DNA of 64,000 nucleotides from Pedobacter helvus (lineage in GTDB: Bacteria; Bacteroidota; Bacteroidia; Sphingobacteriales; Sphingobacteriaceae). The notes beneath the pieces are model-generated. The model searched no databases. It was not told the DNA's origin and saw only the letters and a list, made by a program, of their open reading frames with translations. The position numbers and the translations under genes were made by a program. Shown piece after piece: positions 63,319 to 64,000 of the stretch (its first letter is position 1; each line of letters starts with the position of its first letter). Location: the NCBI RefSeq assembly GCF_005925325.1, contig NZ_SRMP01000005.1:62001-126000 (forward strand). The letters run 5' to 3'.

Positions 63319-64000
63319 ATGAAAAGAAATTTACTCTTCTTTTTACTGGCTTTGCTATGCCTTGTGCATTTGAAATTAGCTGCCCAGGTGCCAAACCTGC
63401 CGGTTAAAGCAACGCTCAGTACACCGTTGAATGGGCAAAAGACATTCAATAATCCCTCACAAAGGGAAATTTTAACACTTCCTTTTAATCCTACAGGAGA
63501 TTATTCGCTAGAAGTAAAAGCTAAAGTTAACAGTGTTGTTGGTAGGGGATTGGATGTTGATACCCGATCTGCCGGTGGAATGGGTTTTAGAACATCGTTA
63601 GATGGAAACGGTTTAAGTTTTACCTCACCCCTTAATATTCCTTTGACATTAAGTGCATCTAATAACACCGAAGAGCAAACATTTAGGTATGCAATTAAAG
63701 GTAATACCGTACATATTTATCAAAATGGAGCGCACATCGCATCTAGAGCTTTGGTTGCGTCAAAAGATGTAGACGATACAAATGTTGAAGTAGATCCAGT
63801 GGTTGTTAAAGGACCGAATTTGATGGGCAATTGGTCAAATACAACTGGCTTGCCTACCGCTGCAGGTTGGGTTGCAACAGGTAATACGGGTACAGTAAAT
63901 TGGAATACATTGAATTCAACTAGTGGTGTACGTTTTTTAGATGTTAGTGCAACATCAACCAACAAGTTTACTTATAACGCGGCTAATTACACTGGAAGGG
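63319..64000 (+). CDS. Secreted protein of the polysaccharide locus, 5' part only (runs off the window)
   Basis: An ATG at 63319 opens a frame that stays open to the end of the window (~227 residues seen). It begins with a signal peptide (MKRNLLFFLLALLCLVHLKL, cleavage near AAQ, residue ~23) and continues in beta-rich, Thr/Asn/Ser-rich sequence with a jelly-roll feel (TGDYSLEVKAKVN, FRYAIKGNTVHIYQNGAHIASR), as in a LamG-like or carbohydrate-binding module. No catalytic motif is reached. Placement directly after susCD suggests a surface glycan-binding protein or secreted glycanase of the same locus. Function remains open. Confidence 0.7.
   Translation, partial: MKRNLLFFLLALLCLVHLKLAAQVPNLPVKATLSTPLNGQKTFNNPSQREILTLPFNPTGDYSLEVKAKVNSVVGRGLDVDTRSAGGMGFRTSLDGNGLSFTSPLNIPLTLSASNNTEEQTFRYAIKGNTVHIYQNGAHIASRALVASKDVDDTNVEVDPVVVKGPNLMGNWSNTTGLPTAAGWVATGNTGTVNWNTLNSTSGVRFLDVSATSTNKFTYNAANYTGR

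Overview
The window looks like chromosomal DNA of a Bacteroidota bacterium, most likely a Sphingobacteriaceae member close to Pedobacter. The reasons are: AT-rich DNA with TAnnTTTG-type -7 promoter elements and few Shine-Dalgarno sites; type IX secretion genes (porT, porG, a porE-like gene, a sorting-domain protein); the cluster nadK-porG-uppS-bamA-skp-skp-murI; a SusC/SusD pair; a Rho factor with an Asn-rich insertion; and many repeat-bearing intergenic regions. No rRNA, CRISPR array, transposase or phage gene is visible.

Layout. 1-8.6 kb: the end of a DUF58 gene, a small acetyltransferase, a class III aminotransferase, an ECF sigma factor / membrane protein / Spy-like module, a split transketolase and a PorE-like OmpA protein. 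8.6-16 kb: peroxiredoxin, M23 peptidase, FAH-family enzyme, a T9SS cargo protein, the Kup potassium transporter, a UbiA prenyltransferase and EngB. 16-28 kb: a rightward run with ubiE/menG-porT, an SDR enzyme, a YqeY protein, an alpha/beta hydrolase, a CBS protein, then the nadK-to-murI envelope cluster. 28-43 kb: a long amidophosphoribosyltransferase-like protein, pssA, rho, pyrF, an EamA transporter, a lipoprotein, DUF2851, PspC and ankyrin proteins, ftsK, lolA, an MBL hydrolase and tRNA-Leu(GAG). 43.7-64 kb: a carbohydrate locus with GH2 and GH35 beta-galactosidases going right, a leftward operon araB-araD-araA-sugar/sodium symporter-DUF2264, and a divergent susC-susD followed by a secreted protein that runs off the window.

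How it fits together. The right-hand 20 kb reads as one polysaccharide utilisation locus for a galactose- and L-arabinose-containing glycan, with plant arabinogalactan as the best guess. SusCD would import oligosaccharides, the exported hydrolases would release sugars, the symporter would take up a monosaccharide, and AraBAD would feed D-xylulose 5-phosphate to the pentose phosphate pathway. A core AACGTTTAT occurs upstream of the GH2 gene, just before araB, and as an inverted repeat between araB and susC. This suggests one regulator, whose gene is not in the window.

The best candidates for new biology are this shared operator, the sigma-factor module whose membrane partner carries three F-x-VP-x3-YF repeats exactly 31 residues apart, the amidophosphoribosyltransferase-like protein with an altered glutaminase loop, a six-codon leader with a rare strong SD, a terminator abutting the murI start codon, an orphan terminator before ftsK, and several families of word-like intergenic repeats.
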